Assembly (NCBI RefSeq): GCF_001885905.1
Contig: NZ_JXKM01000006.1
Span: forward strand, 62,001-126,000
Direction: 5' to 3'
DNA: 64,000 bases
Source: Enterococcus devriesei
GTDB lineage: Bacteria > Bacillota > Bacilli > Lactobacillales > Enterococcaceae
Shown: piece after piece, positions 49,794 to 58,634 of the stretch
How the letters are laid out: every line of letters begins with the position of its first letter
Numbering within the stretch: position 1 is the stretch's first letter
Made by a program: the position numbers and the translations under genes
Notes under the pieces: generated by a model
What the model saw: the letters and a program-made list of their open reading frames with translations, nothing else
Told to the model about the DNA's origin: nothing
Database searches by the model: none

Positions 49794-51350
49794 TTAAACG
49801 GATTTCACTTGCTTGTCTCGGATTAAAACAAGACTAGAAATGGCGCCAATCAATAACAAGATGGCGATTAAGAAATTGGCGTTTTTCATACCATGATTGT
49901 AGGCCGTGAAGACCGTTTCTTTCACTTGATCAAAAATCGGCAACTGACTGTATGCCTTAGCTTGCGTATTTTCAAAAAGCTGGCGTCCGGCAAAGGGGCT
50001 GGCCTTGTGGAGTAAGGCCGTTAGTTGTTCTTTGAGGGCTGTTGGGACCATCGTTAATTTAACTAAACTTTGGTTAAGATTGCTGTTGTAACCGTTTGTA
50101 ACACTAATCCCTAGCATCACCACGCCAAAGGAGATTCCCACTTGACGAAAGACATTTAAAATTCCTGAAGCCATTCCGACTTGCTCTTCATTCACCGCAC
50201 TCATAGCTGCGTTTGAAATCGGTGGATTGACTAAGGCGTTGCTGATCCCTAAAAGAATAAAGCCGGGCATTAGATAATCCCATTTGAAAGGGACCTTAAT
50301 CATCTGATTAATGACTAAGACACCCGCCATCCCAATTAATAAAGCGATGGAAATCAACCAGCGATTTCCGATCTTCCCAGAGATCAAACCAGTGATCGGA
50401 CCTAAAACTAGCGTAAAGACACTAATGACTAATAATTTTAGTCCGGTTTCAAAAGCACTATAGCCCATATAGCTTTGCAACAGGATCGAAAGATAAGTAA
50501 AGCCACCATAGAGTCCCGCCCCTAGCGTGAAAGCTGCGATATTCGCGCCAACAAAAGAAGACGAACGGAACATTTTCAAATCAATCATTGGTTCTTTGAC
50601 TTTTTCCTCAACCAAAATGAAGAATAGCAATGAAAGGACAGCGACTGCGAACAAGGCCATGATCCGCCAATCTGTCCAAGCATAATCACTGTGGGTTTCC
50701 TTTTGAATCAAGGCGAACACAGTGCTGAAAATCATGGACGTGCTAAAAAGCAAACCAAGCAGATCGATTTTTCCAGCGGACTTTTTGTTGGTGTCCTGGA
50801 TCGTGATCGTACCTAGAATCAATGCTAGCAATCCTACCGGTAAATTAATCAAAAAAATCGAGCGCCAACCAAGTGCGTCAACTAAAATACCACCGATCAG
50901 TGGACCGCCGGAAACCGCTAGACCCACCGCGCTACTCCAAATTCCCAGAGCTAATCCCCGTTGTTTTTCAGGAAAAGCTGAAGTAACGATCGATAACGAA
51001 AGCGACATCATCGCCGCACCGCCAATTCCTTGGAAGCCGCGGAAAATATTTAAAGTCAGGTTGCTATTAGCGAGTCCGCTGGCTAATGATCCTACCATAA
51101 AGATTGCTAAGCCAAGCAAAAATACTTTTTTCCGACCAAGCAGATCGCCTAATTTAGATAAAGGCAGTAGGGCAATCGCATAGATTAGCGTATAGGCATT
51201 CAATACCGATTGTAAATTGCTGAAGCTGCCGGAAAAACTTTTTTGAATCTCAGGCAGCGCGACATTGACGATTGTAATATCCAACATCGCCATAAAGACT
51301 GCCAAACTAACTGTTCCTAAAATCCACCATTTGTTACGTGTTTCCTTCAT
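49794..51350 (-). CDS. MFS drug transporter, DHA2 (EmrB/QacA) family
   Basis: A 518-residue exporter with about fourteen membrane helices. It begins KWWILGTVSLAVFMAMLD, has LDITIVNVALPEIQ, LGDLLGRKKVFLLG (the motif A loop) and GGPLIGGILVDALGWR (motif C), all of the DHA2 group. The ATG at 51350 is preferred because AGAAGG lies nine bases upstream. It follows an ArsR-type gene on the same strand, and an operator copy lies between the two. Confidence 0.9.
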   Translation of the reverse strand: MKETRNKWWILGTVSLAVFMAMLDITIVNVALPEIQKSFSGSFSNLQSVLNAYTLIYAIALLPLSKLGDLLGRKKVFLLGLAIFMVGSLASGLANSNLTLNIFRGFQGIGGAAMMSLSLSIVTSAFPEKQRGLALGIWSSAVGLAVSGGPLIGGILVDALGWRSIFLINLPVGLLALILGTITIQDTNKKSAGKIDLLGLLFSTSMIFSTVFALIQKETHSDYAWTDWRIMALFAVAVLSLLFFILVEEKVKEPMIDLKMFRSSSFVGANIAAFTLGAGLYGGFTYLSILLQSYMGYSAFETGLKLLVISVFTLVLGPITGLISGKIGNRWLISIALLIGMAGVLVINQMIKVPFKWDYLMPGFILLGISNALVNPPISNAAMSAVNEEQVGMASGILNVFRQVGISFGVVMLGISVTNGYNSNLNQSLVKLTMVPTALKEQLTALLHKASPFAGRQLFENTQAKAYSQLPIFDQVKETVFTAYNHGMKNANFLIAILLLIGAISSLVLIRDKQVKSV

Positions 51351-51386
51351 TTTCAAAAATCCTTCTTTCAATCATCAATAATTATT

Positions 51387-51405
51387 CGTGCGCATAAATG
51401 CATAT
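51387..51405. promoter_or_regulatory. Second ArsR-type operator copy
   Basis: CGTGCGCATAAATGCATAT is nearly the inverse complement of the site at 51781-51799 and lies just upstream of the MFS start, allowing separate repression of the pump gene. Confidence 0.65.
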
Positions 51406-51427
51406 ATGATCCAAAAGCAAACACTCC

Positions 51428-51757
51428 TTAGATTTGATTCAGGAGTGCTTTCATATTGTCTGAAGCAGACTCAAATTTATTGGCAATTTGTTCTTTATCG
51501 ACTCTGTAATAGACTTCGCGTCCTTCTTTTCTGCGATGTACAGCGCCAAAGCGATTCATATAGTCTAAGTGACGTGAGATTCCTGAACGGTTTTGCGGGA
51601 AATTCTCTGCGATTTCACCGATGGATAATTCGCCGGTACTTGCTAAAAAAATCAGCAGTTCACTACGAACAGGATCACAAATCGCGCGAAAGAAATCAAT
51701 ATCAACACTGTCTTGAATCAGCTGACGACATTTTTCAGGATCATATTTTGCTTTCAT
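51428..51757 (-). CDS. ArsR-family regulator
   Basis: A 109-residue winged-helix protein starting at ATG 51757 after GTGGAGGT. The DNA-binding part is ELSIGEIAENFPQNRSGISRHLDYMNRFG followed by VHRRKEGREVYYRV. No cysteine pair for metal binding is seen apart from a single Cys near residue 11 and one in FRAICDPVR, so the inducer is more likely an organic compound. It controls the MFS gene downstream and itself. Confidence 0.87.
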   Translation of the reverse strand: MKAKYDPEKCRQLIQDSVDIDFFRAICDPVRSELLIFLASTGELSIGEIAENFPQNRSGISRHLDYMNRFGAVHRRKEGREVYYRVDKEQIANKFESASDNMKALLNQI

Positions 51758-51780
51758 GGGGCACCTCCACACTTTTTATT

Positions 51781-51799
51781 ATATGCACCTGTGCGCACA
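51781..51799. promoter_or_regulatory. ArsR-type operator upstream of the regulator
   Basis: ATATGCACCTGTGCGCACA contains the perfect palindrome TGTGCGCACA (51790-51799). It lies about 25 bases before the ArsR start; a second copy precedes the MFS gene. Confidence 0.7.
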
Positions 51800-51899
51800 T
51801 GTCAATCAAAATCTATCGTTCATTTTAATACAAGCGTTTTCATTGCCTTTTTTACGTTAGCAGTTCATACTAAACGAAAATTTGATTGGAGTGAAGAAC

Positions 51900-52301
51900 A
51901 TGGCGACAATGGTATTTGTTAATTACCCCGTGAAAGATGTACAGGCCTCCACAGAATTTTATGAAAAGTTGGGATTTAAGAAGAACGAAGATTTCTCCAA
52001 TGAGCAATCTAGCTCAATGGTCTGGGATGATAATTTTTGGATTATGTTGTTAGAATACGATTTTTATAATTTATTTTTGAAAGGGAAGAAGATCGCAGAC
52101 ACTCGAACACAAAGTGGAACGCTGACAGCTTTTTCAGTGGAAAGTCCAGCGGTGGTAAAAAAAATTGCGGAAGCCGCGAAGGCCAACGGTGGAAGTTACC
52201 ATTCTGTTGAAATGGATATGCAAGAAGATCAAATGTTTAGTTTGGAAGTCGTTGATCTTGACGGTAATCAGTTTGAGCCAGTTTGGATGAATTTGGGATA
52301 A
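51900..52301 (+). CDS. VOC-family (glyoxalase-like) protein
   Basis: A 133-residue protein with two beta-alpha-beta-beta-beta modules: MVFVNYPVKDVQASTEFYEKLGF, then FWIMLLEY, and the second half ending VVDLDGNQFEPVWMNLG, where the final Glu would be a metal ligand. The ATG at 51900 follows TTGGAGTGAAG. Such small enzymes include glyoxalase and antibiotic-binding proteins; the substrate is unknown. Confidence 0.85.
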   Translation: MATMVFVNYPVKDVQASTEFYEKLGFKKNEDFSNEQSSSMVWDDNFWIMLLEYDFYNLFLKGKKIADTRTQSGTLTAFSVESPAVVKKIAEAAKANGGSYHSVEMDMQEDQMFSLEVVDLDGNQFEPVWMNLG

Positions 52302-52308
52302 AAAAGAG

Positions 52309-52349
52309 GAAAAACGACCGATTTCATAAAATGAAATCGGTCGTTTTTC
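52309..52349 (+). terminator. Terminator of the VOC gene
   Basis: AAAAACGACCGATTTCAT and ATGAAATCGGTCGTTTTT with a four-base loop; usable from both sides. Confidence 0.95.
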
Positions 52350-52439
52350 TAAACTATGAAGAAAGTACAAAATTTTCATATGAATAAATCGCTTCACAGC
52401 AGGCATATTCATGTCCGTCTTCACGCACTAGCTTTATCG

Positions 52440-52606
52440 GCAATAAGCAAAACGATTTCGAAATTTGAGAAGCAATGTATAAATCGTTTGGTCTTATTGC
52501 TCAGCTGACTCCCAATAAGAGGATCATTTTTCCAAAGACACGAAAAATGATTCTGATTGTTGTTACGCATATCATTTTTCTACTCTCAATAAAGTGAGCA
52601 GAAAAA
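52440..52606. ncRNA. Structured intergenic region with alternative stem-loops (candidate RNA element)
   Basis: No gene fits this stretch. Stem 1 pairs GCAATAAG (52440-52447) and AAACGATTT (52450-52458) with AAATCGTTT (52481-52489) and CTTATTGC (52493-52500). Stem 2 pairs ATCATTTTTC (52523-52532) with GAAAAATGAT (52542-52551). Stem 3 pairs TTTTTCT-CTC (52575-52585) with GAG-AGAAAAA (52596-52606). CAATAAG is repeated at 52513 and ATCATTTTTC at 52571, so each right arm has a second possible partner. It lies before the promoter of a GST-like gene. Strand and function are not known. Confidence 0.45.
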
Positions 52607-52691
52607 CTGGCAAAAAGCTGAGCGAGTTCGCGAAAGCCTTTCTTAGAAAGTGATATTTACGCGGTAAAAGAATAATACAAACGAAATCATA

Positions 52692-52720
52692 TTGACGCAA
52701 GTCGGTGTGATTTTTATACG
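52692..52720 (+). promoter_or_regulatory. Promoter of the GST-like gene
   Basis: TTGACG (52692-52697), a 17-base spacer and TATACG (52715-52720), about 75 bases before the ATG. Confidence 0.6.
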
Positions 52721-52793
52721 AGCTGAATATTTAGGTTTCCTGATTAGAAAGGGTAAAATAAAAGAAAAAGAATCTTCTAGGAGGAGCGAACAA

Positions 52794-53573
52794 ATGTCTA
52801 ACTATAAATTACCAAAGGTTTGGCAATGGCAGAATGAAAATGATAGCATCAGCGGTAACCGTCCCACTGCAGGAAGCCGGTTTGAACAAACTTTACCGGT
52901 TGGAACGGCGCCTTTTCAGCTGTATTCACTAGGAACACCGAATGGTATCAAGATTCCGATCATGTTTGAAGAGCTGAAAGAATTAGGCGTAGCTGAGGTG
53001 GACTATGATCTGTACAAAATCGATATTAGTCAAGGCGATCAATTCGGCTCTGATTTTAGCGCTATCAATCCGAATGGGAAGATCCCAGCACTAGTGGATC
53101 AAAGCCTGCAAGTGAATGTTTTTGAATCGGGAGCGATCTTACTTTATTTGGCGGAAAAATTTGGACAATTACTGCCCACTGAGCTGCATGCACGGACAGA
53201 AACGTTGAATTGGTTGTTTTGGCAAGTGGGCGCGGCACCATTTGTCGGCGGCGGCTTCGGGCACTTTTTCGAATACGCCCCTGAACCGATGGAATATCCG
53301 ATCAATCGCTATACAATGGAAACGAAGCGACAATTGGATTTGTTGGACCAAACCTTAGCGAATCGCGCCTACATCGCTGGTGATAACTACTCGATCGCGG
53401 ATATCGCGATCTGGTCTTGGTATGGTGAAATCATGCTGGGCAGAAGCTATTCGGGTTCCGCTGAATTCCTAAGTGTCGAGGAGTACCCTCATTTAATGGC
53501 ATGGTCGCAGAAAATCGCGGAACGGCCAGCGGTAAAAAGAGGTTTGGCGGTCACGTATCAACCGATTGATTAA
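52794..53573 (+). CDS. YghU-type glutathione S-transferase family protein
   Basis: A 259-residue protein starting at ATG 52794 after AGGAGGAG. It opens with YKLPKVWQW and has LYSLGTPNGIKIPIMFEEL (thioredoxin-like half, with the Thr-Pro-Asn-Gly loop), SAINPNGKIPALVD and VFESGAILLYLAE, then the helical half with FGHFFEYAPE. YghU is a disulfide-bond reductase that binds two glutathiones. Enterococci can make glutathione, so a redox role is plausible. Confidence 0.88.
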   Translation: MSNYKLPKVWQWQNENDSISGNRPTAGSRFEQTLPVGTAPFQLYSLGTPNGIKIPIMFEELKELGVAEVDYDLYKIDISQGDQFGSDFSAINPNGKIPALVDQSLQVNVFESGAILLYLAEKFGQLLPTELHARTETLNWLFWQVGAAPFVGGGFGHFFEYAPEPMEYPINRYTMETKRQLDLLDQTLANRAYIAGDNYSIADIAIWSWYGEIMLGRSYSGSAEFLSVEEYPHLMAWSQKIAERPAVKRGLAVTYQPID

Positions 53574-53578
53574 ATAGA

Positions 53579-53615
53579 AAAAAAAACAATGCTCGAATTT
53601 CGAGCATTGTTTTTT
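53579..53615. terminator. Bidirectional terminator
   Basis: AACAATGCTCGAA and TTCGAGCATTGTT with A and T runs; between the converging GST and RpiR genes. Confidence 0.92.
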
Positions 53616-54474
53616 ATTCGTCTGCCAATAGTCCGTCCTGCATGGCGATCTGGTTTTCTCGCAGCGTGCGGATATTTTTTTCGTAATCGCGGGTATACAT
53701 AATGGAAAAAAGACTGTTTAAAATATATTCAAAGGCGGTTTGAGAAGAGAAGGTCGCGATCTTGGCGAAATCATATTCCTCTTGGATTGTTAAAAGTGTC
53801 TTGGTGGCTAAAGGAACAAGGGTAGAATTGGGATTTCCAGTTAGCAGGATTAGTGGCACGGATTTTTCTGTTAGATAGCGCATGATTTTTTCATAGCCGG
53901 GATTGCTGCCACCGTAGGAAATAAAAAGGGTGCAGTCTTGATCTGTCAGGTTTACCGCGTTCCACTGGGTATCGACGTACTCTTCCGCCAGGATCGCGAA
54001 TTTATTGATTTTGATTAATTTATTTTGAAAGCTGCGGGCCCTCAGCTGAGTGTCACCTTGGGCAAAGAGAAAAATTCGTTCAGCCTGCAGCAGCTGGTCA
54101 GCGACTTGATCCAAAAGGTTCGCGTCAATTTGGCGACTGGCTTTTTGGAGCGTATTGATGGTCAGATCCGCCATTTTTTGCGCAATCTCACTGGCGGTGT
54201 CTGAGGGCTCAAAGGGGAAATTTACATTGACCGCTGCGCTGTCACGGCGCTGGGTATAAACGATTTCGGCGATCGTTTCTTTGAATTCACGGAAACCGCT
54301 ACAGCCTATTTTTTTACATAGACGAATGATCGTGGAATGGGAGGAAAAGGTTTTTTCCGCCAGTTCTTGAATAAAAATCGTGGGAATAGCTGCGAGATGT
54401 GCCAAAATATAATCGGCGATCCGTTTTTCTGCGAGGCTGAAATTTTCTTGTTGAGTGAGCTTTTCGATGAGCAT
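53614..54474 (-). CDS. RpiR/MurR-family transcriptional regulator
   Basis: A 286-residue protein with an RpiR helix-turn-helix (FIQELAEKTFSSHSTIIRLCKKIGCSGFREFK, recognised by its TFSSHSTIIRLCKKIG core) and a C-terminal SIS domain (IFLFAQGDTQLRARSFQ; CTLFISYGGSNPGYE) that would bind a sugar phosphate. The start follows GGAGGAAACC. It is divergent from two Gfo/Idh/MocA genes and likely regulates them through the inverted repeat at 54493-54534. Confidence 0.88.
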   Translation of the reverse strand: MLIEKLTQQENFSLAEKRIADYILAHLAAIPTIFIQELAEKTFSSHSTIIRLCKKIGCSGFREFKETIAEIVYTQRRDSAAVNVNFPFEPSDTASEIAQKMADLTINTLQKASRQIDANLLDQVADQLLQAERIFLFAQGDTQLRARSFQNKLIKINKFAILAEEYVDTQWNAVNLTDQDCTLFISYGGSNPGYEKIMRYLTEKSVPLILLTGNPNSTLVPLATKTLLTIQEEYDFAKIATFSSQTAFEYILNSLFSIMYTRDYEKNIRTLRENQIAMQDGLLADE

Positions 54475-54492
54475 GGTTTCCTCCTGAACATG

Positions 54493-54534
54493 ATGTTTAC
54501 AAAAAGAGGGCTAACGGCCTTTTTTTGTAAACAT
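54493..54534. promoter_or_regulatory. Long inverted repeat in the RpiR/oxidoreductase divergent region
   Basis: ATGTTTACAAAAAGAGG and CCTTTTTTTGTAAACAT lie around eight bases GCTAACGG. It is a probable RpiR operator; as RNA it would form a hairpin. A TATAAT box for the plus-strand genes is at 54581-54586. Confidence 0.6.
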
Positions 54535-54619
54535 TATTTTTTTATTTGTTGAAACAAACCTTCGCACCGGGCTTTCTCGCTATAATGAAGCTATCAAATA
54601 GAAGAAAGCAGGCGAATTC

Positions 54620-55639
54620 ATGTTAACTATCGCATATCTAGGCAACGGCAAAAGCACCAATCGCTACCACATCCCATTTGCTACTAAACTAGCAGATAAA
54701 ATCAAGATCAAAACGATTTATTCGCCATCTGGCCGGCAAAATTGGGCCCCTTTACCCGCAATTAAGTATACGACAGAGCTAGCTGATATTTTGGACGATC
54801 CAGCGGTCGATTTAGTGGTGATCACCACACCTTTGAAGTTTCATTATGAGTATACCAAAAAAGTGTTGGAAGCAGGAAAACATGTCCTAGTGGAAAAGCC
54901 TTTCACTGAAACGTCTGAAGAAGCTGTCGAACTCTTTGAATTGGCCAAAAGCAAAAATTTGTTTCTACAATGCTACCAGAATCGTCGCTTTGACTCGGAT
55001 TTTCTAACGGTTCAAAAAATCATCGAAAGCGGCAAACTGGGAGATTTGATCGAAATCGAGATGCACTATGATTATTTTCGTCCAGAAGTACCAGAAAATG
55101 TGACCCATTTTTCGAAAGAGGACAGCTATTTGTATGGACATGGTTGTCATACGATCGACCAAGTCTTGAGTTATTTTGGTGAGCCGGATGAGATTCGTTA
55201 TGATGTGCGGCAATTACTGGGTGAGGATCGGATGAATGATTATTTTGACTTGGATTTTTATTATGGCAAGCTGAAGGTGTCGGTGAAATCTAGTTATTTC
55301 CGATTGAAAGAACGACCAAGTTTTGTCGTTTACGGTAAAAAAGGTGTTTTCACGAAGCAGACGAAAGACCGTCAGGAAGAACATTTGAAGTTGTTCTACT
55401 TACCGAACCATCCGGATTTTGGGATTGATTTGCCTGAGCATTATGGGCTCTTGACCTATGTCGATGAGGCGGGCTATCATGAAGAGAAGGTAGTTTCCGA
55501 AGTGGGCGATTACAGCCGCATCTATCAAGGGGTTTATGATGCCATCGTCAATGGACAGGAAAAAATCGTCAAGGACGAAGAAACGATTTTGCAGCTGCAG
55601 ATCTTAGAAACGGGAATTGCTACATTAGAAGCGAAATAA
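54620..55639 (+). CDS. Gfo/Idh/MocA-family oxidoreductase
   Basis: A 339-residue NAD(P)-dependent dehydrogenase. The Rossmann half begins TIAYLGNGKSTNRYHIPFA, then VDLVVITTPLKFHYEYTKKVL and the signature HVLVEKPFTETSEEA with the conserved EKP lysine; GHGCHTIDQVLSYFG carries the catalytic His region. GAAAGCAGGCG precedes the ATG. Family members oxidise sugars, inositols or their derivatives. It forms an operon with a second member 13 bases downstream. Confidence 0.88.
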   Translation: MLTIAYLGNGKSTNRYHIPFATKLADKIKIKTIYSPSGRQNWAPLPAIKYTTELADILDDPAVDLVVITTPLKFHYEYTKKVLEAGKHVLVEKPFTETSEEAVELFELAKSKNLFLQCYQNRRFDSDFLTVQKIIESGKLGDLIEIEMHYDYFRPEVPENVTHFSKEDSYLYGHGCHTIDQVLSYFGEPDEIRYDVRQLLGEDRMNDYFDLDFYYGKLKVSVKSSYFRLKERPSFVVYGKKGVFTKQTKDRQEEHLKLFYLPNHPDFGIDLPEHYGLLTYVDEAGYHEEKVVSEVGDYSRIYQGVYDAIVNGQEKIVKDEETILQLQILETGIATLEAK

Positions 55640-55652
55640 TGGAGGGAAAACG

Positions 55653-56624
55653 ATGAAACTAGGGATTATTGGAACAGGTATGATCGTCAATGAATTTTTA
55701 AAAATGACCGCGGAGCTTCCGGAAATCCAGTTATCAGCGATTTTATCCACTGAACGAAGTGTGCCTAAGGCCGAAAAATTGCAAGAAGAATACAAGATCG
55801 GCGCGACGTTTTCAAAGACGGAAGACTTTTTAACGTCTGAGATCGACACAGTTTATGTCGCCGTGCCAAACCATTTGCATTACGGATTTGCCAAACAAGC
55901 GCTGCTGGCTGGCAAACATGTGATTTGTGAGAAGCCCTTTACTTTGAAATACGGCGAACTGGCTGAATTGAAAGAAATCGCCGAGGAAAAACAATTAATT
56001 TTGATCGAAGCTGTTACCAATCAATATTTACCGAATTATCAAAAAATCAAAGAAGCGTTGCCGGAGATCGGTCAAGTTCGTTTGATCGAATGCAACTATT
56101 CTCAATATTCTTCTCGCTATGATGCGTTTCGTAAAGGCGAGGTCTTACCGGCCTTCAATCCAAAATTTGGCGGCGGCGCGTTGATGGATATCAATATTTA
56201 TAATATCCATTTTGTCTTAGGGTTATTCGGTCTGCCAAAAGGCGTTGAGTATTATGGGAACATTCAAAAAGGGGTCGATACTTCCGGTATCTTGATGCTG
56301 GATTATGGTTCTTTCAAGGCGGCGTGTATCGGAGCCAAAGATTCCTTCACGGAAAGTCACGCGACGATCCAAGGAGAAGACGGCACGATTATTGTGAAAA
56401 GCCCTAGCAGCACCATTATTGAAACCGTGCTGCAGCACAAAGGCAGTGAGCAGAAGATCTCCGAAAAATCAACACATCACCGGATGTATGATGAGTTCAA
56501 AAAATTTGATACGGTGATCCGCGAAAAGAATCTTGCTTTTGCCGCGGAGCAACTGGATCATAGCTTGGCAGTCATGAAAGTCGTGGAAGAAGCTTCGACT
56601 AAAGCTGGTTTAGAATTAGGCTAA
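55653..56624 (+). CDS. Gfo/Idh/MocA-family oxidoreductase
   Basis: A 323-residue dehydrogenase with KLGIIGTGMIVNEFLKM, TVYVAVPNHLHYGFAKQAL and HVICEKPFTLKYGEL (EKP motif), then GGGALMDINIYNIHFVLGLFG. GGAGGG precedes the ATG. It is about 20 per cent like its upstream neighbour by eye, so the two are paralogues that may act one after the other or as a pair on the same sugar derivative. Confidence 0.88.
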   Translation: MKLGIIGTGMIVNEFLKMTAELPEIQLSAILSTERSVPKAEKLQEEYKIGATFSKTEDFLTSEIDTVYVAVPNHLHYGFAKQALLAGKHVICEKPFTLKYGELAELKEIAEEKQLILIEAVTNQYLPNYQKIKEALPEIGQVRLIECNYSQYSSRYDAFRKGEVLPAFNPKFGGGALMDINIYNIHFVLGLFGLPKGVEYYGNIQKGVDTSGILMLDYGSFKAACIGAKDSFTESHATIQGEDGTIIVKSPSSTIIETVLQHKGSEQKISEKSTHHRMYDEFKKFDTVIREKNLAFAAEQLDHSLAVMKVVEEASTKAGLELG

Positions 56625-56625
56625 G

Positions 56626-56667
56626 AAAAAAGGAGTTGGGCAAAACTTTGCCTCAGCTCCTTTTTTG
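56626..56667. terminator. Bidirectional terminator
   Basis: AAAAAAGGAG-TGGGCAAA pairs with TTTGCC-CAGCTCCTTTTTT; between the converging oxidoreductase and HAD genes. Confidence 0.9.
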
Positions 56668-56678
56668 CGTTTCAACGA

Positions 56679-57488
56679 TTAAAGATACGTATTGATAACT
56701 GCCGCTACTCCGGCTTCATCATTACTGCTAGTAGTTTTTGCAGCTGTTTGTCTAATCAACGTGACCGCATTTTCCATGGCGATGCTAGTACCTGCAAATT
56801 GCAGCATTTCCAAATCATTCTCCTGATCACCGAAAGCGATAATTTCGGATTTTGCGATCTTTAAATAGTCCAATAAAAATTTCAACGCTGCGCCTTTATT
56901 CACGCCATCAGCCATGACTTCCAGCCAATATTTGGCGGAGTAAGTGCTAGTGATCTTTTTGACATTAAAAGCCGAACGTAAGGCGGCTAACTTTTTGACG
57001 TCGGGACTATTAAAAGCCAGTTTGAAATAGCTGATGTCGGCATTTTTCAAATGCCCAATCAGTTCTTTTGGAGAAGTATCCGCTAATTTGAATTGCGCAT
57101 AGTAAGGGCTGTTGACCTCAGCACTAGCTGGATCAAAGACGATCCGGTCGTCTTTTTCAGCCCGGCTAGCAACGACCGTTACTTTTTCTGCTTTTGCTAT
57201 GGCGAATGTTGTTTCGACGATTGCTGTAGGGATCGTGAAACCATTCAATACTTCAGCAATCTCGCCTTGCTCGATTCGAGCGACATAAGCGCCATTAGAG
57301 GCTAGAGTGTAGCCATTAATAGCCAGTTTGGCAAAGGCTTCAGTGGCTGAATGGATCGAACGGCCGGTGGCTAATACGACGATTCCACCTTGAGCGTCAA
57401 ATTTCCGTAATGCTTGGAGATTTTCCTCTGGAATTTCTCCTTGCGAATTTAATAGTGTTCCATCTAAATCAATTGCTGCCAGTTTCAT
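56679..57488 (-). CDS. Cof-type HAD hydrolase
   Basis: A 269-residue haloacid-dehalogenase phosphatase. Motif I is AIDLDGTLLNSQGEI, motif II VLATGRS, motif III the Lys in VNKGAALKF and motif IV FGDQENDLEML; a type IIB cap lies between. Such enzymes remove phosphate from sugar phosphates or flavin nucleotides with broad range. GAAGGG precedes the ATG. Confidence 0.9.
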   Translation of the reverse strand: MKLAAIDLDGTLLNSQGEIPEENLQALRKFDAQGGIVVLATGRSIHSATEAFAKLAINGYTLASNGAYVARIEQGEIAEVLNGFTIPTAIVETTFAIAKAEKVTVVASRAEKDDRIVFDPASAEVNSPYYAQFKLADTSPKELIGHLKNADISYFKLAFNSPDVKKLAALRSAFNVKKITSTYSAKYWLEVMADGVNKGAALKFLLDYLKIAKSEIIAFGDQENDLEMLQFAGTSIAMENAVTLIRQTAAKTTSSNDEAGVAAVINTYL

Positions 57489-57779
57489 TGAAACCCTTCC
57501 TTTATTAAGTATTCTAATTTAACCATAGAACAAATGGAGCTCTTTTTAAACTAATACGCTTAGAAAAAGTAGATGACAAGACAGCATCAATTTTTTCTGA
57601 TTGAGAGAAAAAATTGGAATTTATCAAAAAAAGTTAAGTATATCAAGCTTTTTAATCATTTTTATTAAAAAATATCTAGACCTTTAAGCAATTTCTTTGG
57701 AAATTCATAATCAGGGGCGTATGTTGGTTTCAGAAACAGTAAGAAAACGAACAAAACTAAATAAGGGAGTGCAGATAGT

Positions 57780-58634
57780 ATGTTTTCTAACCAAAAAGAG
57801 TTACCAATCGTGACAGCATCTGATGAGAATTATGCTCCTTTCTTAAGCGTAATGATCCGAACGTTGCTAGAGCACACCAATAAGATGACCCCAATTCATT
57901 TTTATATCATTGATGATGACTTATCAATGGAAAGTAAAAGAAAATTGGAACAAACGGTGCAACTATATTCGACTAAAGCGGTCATTGAATTTATGACCGT
58001 TAACAAAGAAACTTACAAAGACTTTTTAGTGAGCGACCACATCACGACTACCGCCTATTATCGTATTTCGTTGCCGAAGACGTTCAAAAATTCTGGTTAC
58101 GAAAGAATCCTCTATATTGATGCCGATACGTTTATTTTAGATGACGTCACAAAACTTTATCAAACTGATTTGAACAATAAAACAATAGGAGCGATCATTG
58201 ATCCTGGTCAAACGAAAGCCTTGGCTCGATTGGGGATTGACTCGAAAGATTATTATTTTAATTCCGGCGTGATGGTAATCGATATCAAACGTTGGAACCA
58301 ACGAAAAATTACAGAAAAGACTATTGATTATTTAAAAAATAATAGTGATAAAATTATTTTTCATGATCAAGATGCATTAAATGCTGTATTGTACGAAGAT
58401 TGGACGCAAATCCATCCACGTTGGAATATGCAAAGCTCATTGATTACCGATAAGCATCCCGCACCAACGCTTTATCATAAAAAATTATACGCAGAAGGTC
58501 GAGCAAATCCGGCAATCGTTCATTTTACCGGCCACGATAAACCGTGGAACACACTGACTGGACATCCTTTCCAAGATGCCTACATGAAAGTGTTACAAGA
58601 GAGTGTTTTCGAGAAAGTGGTGAATGTACGATGA
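57780..58634 (+). CDS. GT8 family glycosyltransferase
   Basis: A 284-residue enzyme of the GT8 fold: PIVTASDENYAPFLSVMI at the start, the metal-binding D-x-D in RILYIDADTFIL, YYFNSGVMVIDIKRW, FHDQDALNAVLYEDW and IVHFTGHDKPWN. It transfers a sugar from a nucleotide donor, retaining configuration. TAAGGGAG precedes the ATG. It overlaps by four bases with a second GT8 gene. No membrane segment is seen. Confidence 0.9.
   Translation: MFSNQKELPIVTASDENYAPFLSVMIRTLLEHTNKMTPIHFYIIDDDLSMESKRKLEQTVQLYSTKAVIEFMTVNKETYKDFLVSDHITTTAYYRISLPKTFKNSGYERILYIDADTFILDDVTKLYQTDLNNKTIGAIIDPGQTKALARLGIDSKDYYFNSGVMVIDIKRWNQRKITEKTIDYLKNNSDKIIFHDQDALNAVLYEDWTQIHPRWNMQSSLITDKHPAPTLYHKKLYAEGRANPAIVHFTGHDKPWNTLTGHPFQDAYMKVLQESVFEKVVNVR

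Noticed and set aside
52352-52439. T-box leader before the GST-like gene
   Set aside because: No AGGGTGGNACCGCG-type antiterminator motif or specifier loop was found.
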